Shown here in pieces: positions 28,557-33,748 of a stretch of 33,748 bases of DNA (its first letter is position 1; each line of letters starts with the position of its first letter). Under the pieces are notes generated by a model. The model saw nothing but the letters and a program-made list of their open reading frames with translations, had not been told where the DNA came from and did not search any database. Position numbers and translations under genes: made by a program. This stretch comes from Deltaproteobacteria bacterium. Its GTDB lineage: Bacteria; Desulfobacterota; Deferrimicrobia; J040. The stretch spans positions 1 through 33,748 of the forward strand of contig RFHC01000071.1 in NCBI GenBank assembly GCA_003696505.1. Direction: 5' to 3'.

Positions 28557-29153
28557 ATGGTTAAGGCTTCCCTGCGGAAGCGTATTTTATATATTCGAGA
28601 AAATGAACTTGCTCCGGAGGAGAGGAGGAGATTGAGCCTCTCCATAACGGAGAAGTTTCTCAATGAGTTTCTCCTGCCAGCCGGGATAACCTCTCTCGGT
28701 CTCTACTATCCCATCAGAAACGAAGTGGACACGCTCGAGCTGTTCCAGTTCTGCCTCCAGAACGGAATCGAGACCTTCTTCCCGAGAATATCCCGGAACC
28801 ATGAAATGGACTTCTTTCGAGTGAGTGATGAGAAGGATTTGAAAAAGGGGACTTACGGTATCTACGAACCCTCCAGTGACGGGCGCACTGAGGAAGCATC
28901 CCACATTCCGTCCGTCATCGTCGTTCCCCTCGTCGCCTTCGACGCGAGGAATTACCGCATCGGTTACGGTAAGGGGTATTACGACCGGTACATCTCGTCG
29001 AAGAAGCCGGACTTGACGGTGGGGTTTGCCTATTCTTTCCAGCAGGTGGACCCCTTTCCCGTGGACGAGTGGGACATCCCCCTGCACCTCATACTCACCG
29101 AGAAGGGCTGGCATGGAGAACTCAAAAACTCCATGTCCGGAGGTTCGCGGTGA
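28557..29153 (+). CDS. 5-formyltetrahydrofolate cyclo-ligase family protein
   Basis: [61 protein letters not shown] 28557 with SD TTGGAG is more plausible than tracked TTG 28545. Confidence 0.9.
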   Translation: MVKASLRKRILYIRENELAPEERRRLSLSITEKFLNEFLLPAGITSLGLYYPIRNEVDTLELFQFCLQNGIETFFPRISRNHEMDFFRVSDEKDLKKGTYGIYEPSSDGRTEEASHIPSVIVVPLVAFDARNYRIGYGKGYYDRYISSKKPDLTVGFAYSFQQVDPFPVDEWDIPLHLILTEKGWHGELKNSMSGGSR

Positions 29154-30721
29154 CGACTCAAAATGGACTGACAATTGTTCTCGGAATTCTGGCGCTTCTC
29201 TTTCTTTTCCTCGCCATTTATTTCTTTCAGAGGAAGAAGGCCATTGAGGGAAGGCTGAAGAAAGCGGAGGAGACGGCGGAAGATATCATCGCGAGGGCCA
29301 AAAGAGAAGCGGAGAGCATTCTCAAGGAAGCCTCGCTCCAGGCGAAAGATTACATGCTCCAGGTTCGTTCCGACTTCGAGAAGGAGTCCCAGAGAAAGAA
29401 GGAGGAACTTCAGAAACTGGAGAGGCGCCTCATCCAGAAGGAGGAGATGCTCGACCGGCGCACCGAGGTTGTCGACAAGAGGGAGAGTGAAGTCAACAGG
29501 AAGGAGAAAGAGCTCGACTCGAAGAGCGCGAAACTCGATTCCCTCATTAAAGATTACGAGGAGAAGTCGGCAAAGGTTATGGATGAGCTTGAGAGGGTTG
29601 CCGGGATGAGCGCAGAAGAGGCAAAGGCTGAACTGATGAGCAGAATCGAGGAAGAGGCGAAAATGGACGTGGCAAGGAGAATAAAGGCTCTCGAAGATGA
29701 GTTTCGCGAGGAGGCGGACAGGAAGGCTCAGAAGATTATCGCTCTTGCGATACAGAAGTACGCCGCTGACTACGTCTCTGACAAGGTCGTGACGGCCGTC
29801 TCCCTTCCGAGCGACGATATGAAAGGGAGAATCATCGGAAGGGAAGGGAGAAATATTCGCGCCTTCGAAGCTCTCACGGGAGTTGACCTCATCATCGACG
29901 ACACGCCGGAGGCGGTGATTCTTTCGTGCTTCAACCCTGTGAGGAGAGAAATCGCTCGAATCGCTCTGGAGCGCCTCGTTGCCGACGGGAGAATTCACCC
30001 TGCCCGCATCGAAGAAGTTGTGAACAAGGTGACGAAAGAGGTGGAACAGCAGATAAAAGAGGCTGGTGAGCAGGCCATCTTCGACCTGGGAATCCACAGC
30101 ATGCACCCTGAACTGATCAAGTTGATCGGAAAGTTGAAGTTCAGGACGAGTTACGGGCAGAACATTTACGCCCATTCTCTGGAGGTGGCATTTCTCTCTG
30201 GCGCCATCGCCTCTGAACTCGGGCTCAACCCGAAGGTTGCGAAGAGGGCAGGGCTCCTTCACGACATCGGGAAAGCGGTGGACCATGAAGTGGAAGGTCC
30301 CCACGCCCTCATCGGAGCGGACCTGGCGAAGAAGTACGGAGAATCGAGCAGGGTGGTCCACGCGATAGCTGCACACCACGAGGATGAAGAACCTCACGAC
30401 ATTCTTCCCATAATTATCCAGGCAGCGGATGCCCTCTCCGGGGCTCGTCCCGGGGCGCGGAGGGAGATGCTGGAGAATTACCTCCGCAGGCTCGAGGACC
30501 TGGAGAAGATTGCCTCCTCCTTCAAGGGAGTGGACAAGGCATACGCCATTCAGGCTGGAAGGGAAATTCGAGTCATCGTCAGGCCGGAGAAGATAACCGA
30601 CGAGGCAGCGCTCATGCTCGCGCGTGACATCGCCAAGAAGGTTGAAGAGGAACTCTCCTATCCCGGCCAGATTAAGGTCACCGTCATCCGTGAGACCCGA
30701 GCGGTGGAGTATGCCCGGTGA
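29150..30721 (+). CDS. rny: Ribonuclease Y
   Basis: N-terminal TM then coiled coil, KH domain ([64 protein letters not shown]), HD domain ([20 protein letters not shown]). GTG 29150 ([14 protein letters not shown]) with SD CGGAGG; tracked 29069 lies inside the previous gene. Confidence 0.96.
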   Translation: MTTQNGLTIVLGILALLFLFLAIYFFQRKKAIEGRLKKAEETAEDIIARAKREAESILKEASLQAKDYMLQVRSDFEKESQRKKEELQKLERRLIQKEEMLDRRTEVVDKRESEVNRKEKELDSKSAKLDSLIKDYEEKSAKVMDELERVAGMSAEEAKAELMSRIEEEAKMDVARRIKALEDEFREEADRKAQKIIALAIQKYAADYVSDKVVTAVSLPSDDMKGRIIGREGRNIRAFEALTGVDLIIDDTPEAVILSCFNPVRREIARIALERLVADGRIHPARIEEVVNKVTKEVEQQIKEAGEQAIFDLGIHSMHPELIKLIGKLKFRTSYGQNIYAHSLEVAFLSGAIASELGLNPKVAKRAGLLHDIGKAVDHEVEGPHALIGADLAKKYGESSRVVHAIAAHHEDEEPHDILPIIIQAADALSGARPGARREMLENYLRRLEDLEKIASSFKGVDKAYAIQAGREIRVIVRPEKITDEAALMLARDIAKKVEEELSYPGQIKVTVIRETRAVEYAR

Positions 30722-31506
30722 GCGTTGTCAGGGTCCTCTTTATCGGGGATATCGTCGGGAAGCCGGGCAGACGTGCCGTCAGGGAGAACCTCGCTACTCT
30801 CTTCCAGAGTGAGGATTTCGACCTGGTCATCGCCAACGGGGAAAATGCGGCCGGTGGATTCGGTCTCACGAATGATGTGGTTGAGGAGCTCTTCAGCCTC
30901 GGCGTGGACGTCATCACGACGGGAAATCACGTCTGGGACAAGAAGGAAGGCGTCGCGCTGGTCGGGGAAAACGAGAGAATCCTCAGGCCCTTTAACTTTC
31001 CTCCGGGTACTCCGGGGAAGGGGGCTGGAATATACACGGGAAAAAGCGGTTATCGATATCTCGTGGCGAACTTCATCGGTCGAGTTTTCATGGGGAATTA
31101 CGACTGTCCTTTTCGAGGCGCCGACGACATGGTCACACGGATGAGGGATTCTGCAGACTTCGCCATCCTCGACTTCCACGGCGAAGCGACTTCTGAGAAG
31201 GAGGCTTTCGGTTTCTACCTGGACGGAAGGGTTTCTGCCGTGGTGGGAACGCATACTCACGTTCAAACCGCGGATGAGCGCATTCTTCCGGGCGGGACGG
31301 GATACATCACGGACGTGGGAATGTGCGGACCCCTCAATTCCGTCATCGGCATGAAGAGGGAACTGATTCTCCAGAGGTTTCTCCTCTCCATGCCCGTGAG
31401 ATTCGAGGTGGCATCGGGACCGGTGATTTTTTCCGCCGTCGTCCTTTCTCTCGACGGAGAGACGGGCCTCTGCAGGTCTGTGGAGAGAATATATGACGTC
31501 AGGTGA
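30718..31506 (+). CDS. ymdB: YmdB-family metallophosphoesterase
   Basis: [97 protein letters not shown]; adjacent to rny. Confidence 0.95.
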   Translation: MSVVRVLFIGDIVGKPGRRAVRENLATLFQSEDFDLVIANGENAAGGFGLTNDVVEELFSLGVDVITTGNHVWDKKEGVALVGENERILRPFNFPPGTPGKGAGIYTGKSGYRYLVANFIGRVFMGNYDCPFRGADDMVTRMRDSADFAILDFHGEATSEKEAFGFYLDGRVSAVVGTHTHVQTADERILPGGTGYITDVGMCGPLNSVIGMKRELILQRFLLSMPVRFEVASGPVIFSAVVLSLDGETGLCRSVERIYDVR

Positions 31507-31515
31507 GGTGGAAAA

Positions 31516-32724
31516 ATGGACGATGTGGTGAAGAGACTCCTGAGGGGAGTTGTGGAGGTCATCTCAGAGGAGGAATTGAGGGAGAGGCTCGAGGAAGCAC
31601 GCAAAGAAGGAAGGCCCCTCAGGGTCAAGGCGGGTTTCGACCCCACCGCGCCGGACCTTCACCTGGGCCATACGGTGCTCATCCAGAAACTGAAACACTT
31701 CCAGGATGAGGGGCACCAGGTTATCTTCCTTATCGGCGATTTCACGGGAATGATTGGAGACCCCACGGGGAAAACAGAGACGAGACCTCCCCTCTCCCGG
31801 GAGGAGGTGCTCAAGAACGCTGAGACGTACCGGGAGCAGATATTCAAAATACTCGACCCGGAAAAGACAGAGGTCCGTTTCAACAGCGAGTGGCTCAGCG
31901 CCCTGAAACCCGAGGAATTCATCAGGATTGCCGCTCAGATGACGGTCGCCCGTATGCTGGAGAGGGATGATTTTCACAACCGTTTCACCAGCGAGAAGCC
32001 GATTTACATCCACGAATTCCTCTATCCCCTTCTTCAGGGTTACGATTCAGTGGCCCTTCGCGCCGACGTGGAGCTCGGAGGGACGGACCAGAAGTTTAAT
32101 CTCCTCGTAGGAAGAGACCTCCAGAGATATTACGGGCAAAAGCCACAGATAATCATGACAACTCCGCTTCTCGAGGGGACAGACGGTGTCCAGAAGATGT
32201 CGAAGTCTCTGGGAAACTACATCGGCATCAGCGAGCCCCCGGAGGTGATGTTCGGGAAGGTGATGTCAATTTCCGACGAACTGATGCTCCGGTACTACGA
32301 ACTTCTCAGCGATATTTCCCTCGAAGAACTGGAGAAGGTTAAGGAGAACGTCCGGTCGGGGAAGGTAAATCCCCGTGATGTGAAGATGGACCTTGCCGAA
32401 GAACTCGTCAGGAGGTTTCACGGCGTTGAGGATGCAAAAAGGGCGAGAGAAGACTTCGTTCGGAAATTTTCTGAGAAAAAGTTTCCAGATGATGCCCCTG
32501 TTGTCGAGTTGAGTGTAAATGAGGAGAAGGTCTGGCTCGCCCGGGTGATTTCGGAAATATCCCCTTCCTTCAACTCCACCTCGAAGGCGCGAAGGCTCCT
32601 CCAGCAGGGGGGTGTCGAGGTGAACGGGGAAAAGGTGAAGGACGTTAACAAACATATTGAAACTAAAGGAGAATATAAATTAAGGGTTGGAAAAAAGGAG
32701 TTTTATCGTATAATATTCTCGTAG
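31516..32724 (+). CDS. tyrS: Tyrosyl-tRNA synthetase
   Basis: [98 protein letters not shown] (KMSKS), C-terminal S4 region. Confidence 0.97.
   Translation: MDDVVKRLLRGVVEVISEEELRERLEEARKEGRPLRVKAGFDPTAPDLHLGHTVLIQKLKHFQDEGHQVIFLIGDFTGMIGDPTGKTETRPPLSREEVLKNAETYREQIFKILDPEKTEVRFNSEWLSALKPEEFIRIAAQMTVARMLERDDFHNRFTSEKPIYIHEFLYPLLQGYDSVALRADVELGGTDQKFNLLVGRDLQRYYGQKPQIIMTTPLLEGTDGVQKMSKSLGNYIGISEPPEVMFGKVMSISDELMLRYYELLSDISLEELEKVKENVRSGKVNPRDVKMDLAEELVRRFHGVEDAKRAREDFVRKFSEKKFPDDAPVVELSVNEEKVWLARVISEISPSFNSTSKARRLLQQGGVEVNGEKVKDVNKHIETKGEYKLRVGKKEFYRIIFS
32687..32714 (+). promoter_or_regulatory. Candidate upstream rRNA promoter inside the tyrS 3' end
   Basis: TTGGAA (32687-32692), 16-nt spacer, TATAAT (32709-32714). 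Confidence 0.4.
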
Positions 32725-32750
32725 CGGGTCAGGGAATTCATCCTCTCTCG

Positions 32751-32790
32751 AAAAAAAAACATTGACAGAGTCGGATTCCTTTTGTATATT
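32751..32790 (+). promoter_or_regulatory. Main rRNA promoter with UP-like A-tract
   Basis: A9 tract (32751-32759), TTGACA (32762-32767), 17-nt spacer, TATATT (32785-32790). Confidence 0.75.
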
Positions 32791-32812
32791 GTTAATTCGC
32801 CACGACGGACAC

Positions 32813-32825
32813 GATCTTTGAAAAC
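32813..32825 (+). promoter_or_regulatory. boxA-like antitermination element in rRNA leader
   Basis: GATCTTTGAAAAC in the 16S leader resembles rRNA boxA. Confidence 0.55.
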
Positions 32826-32865
32826 TAAACAGTGAATGACGCAGGGATTAAAGGTACTCCTCAGA

Positions 32866-33748
<883 letters not shown>

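Noticed and set aside
29030-30397. 455-aa minus-strand ORF opposite rny
   Set aside because: Shadow ORF of a well-supported rny gene; no domain motif or plausible RBS evidence.

Overview
The window looks like a GC-rich bacterial chromosomal core region, with every supported gene on the + strand and tightly packed. In order it contains: a 5'-truncated succinate dehydrogenase/fumarate reductase flavoprotein gene, sdhB, sucCD, a four-gene 2-oxoacid:ferredoxin oxidoreductase (probably 2-oxoglutarate, korDABC), ndk, rlmN, an MTA phosphorylase, a TPR lipoprotein (PilF/PilW-like), a RodZ-like protein, a zinc-ribbon+GAF protein, mgtE, recO, glyQ, glyS, ppdK, smc, ftsY, a Na/Pi-cotransporter+PhoU-like protein, two separate glutamate-synthase domains (amidotransferase and GXGXG), a small coiled-coil protein, zapA, a 6S RNA, a 5-formyl-THF cyclo-ligase, rny, ymdB, tyrS, and the 5' part of a 16S rRNA gene with its promoter region. 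I saw no CRISPR array, mobile element, tRNA, or defence or biosynthetic island. The content is mostly housekeeping and I found no convincing new multigene system. The best leads are a Cys4 zinc-knuckle insertion plus a Lys/Ser/Arg-rich tail in PPDK, an unexplained long inverted repeat between 6S RNA and the cyclo-ligase gene, a zinc-ribbon+GAF protein, a split glutamate synthase with no adjacent FMN synthase domain, a probably leaderless zapA, and a palindrome over the smc -10 box. Taxonomy is not resolved; the 16S looks Desulfobacterota/deltaproteobacteria-like by eye only. Several ORF-track starts appear too far upstream, and essentially all minus-strand ORFs are antisense artefacts.
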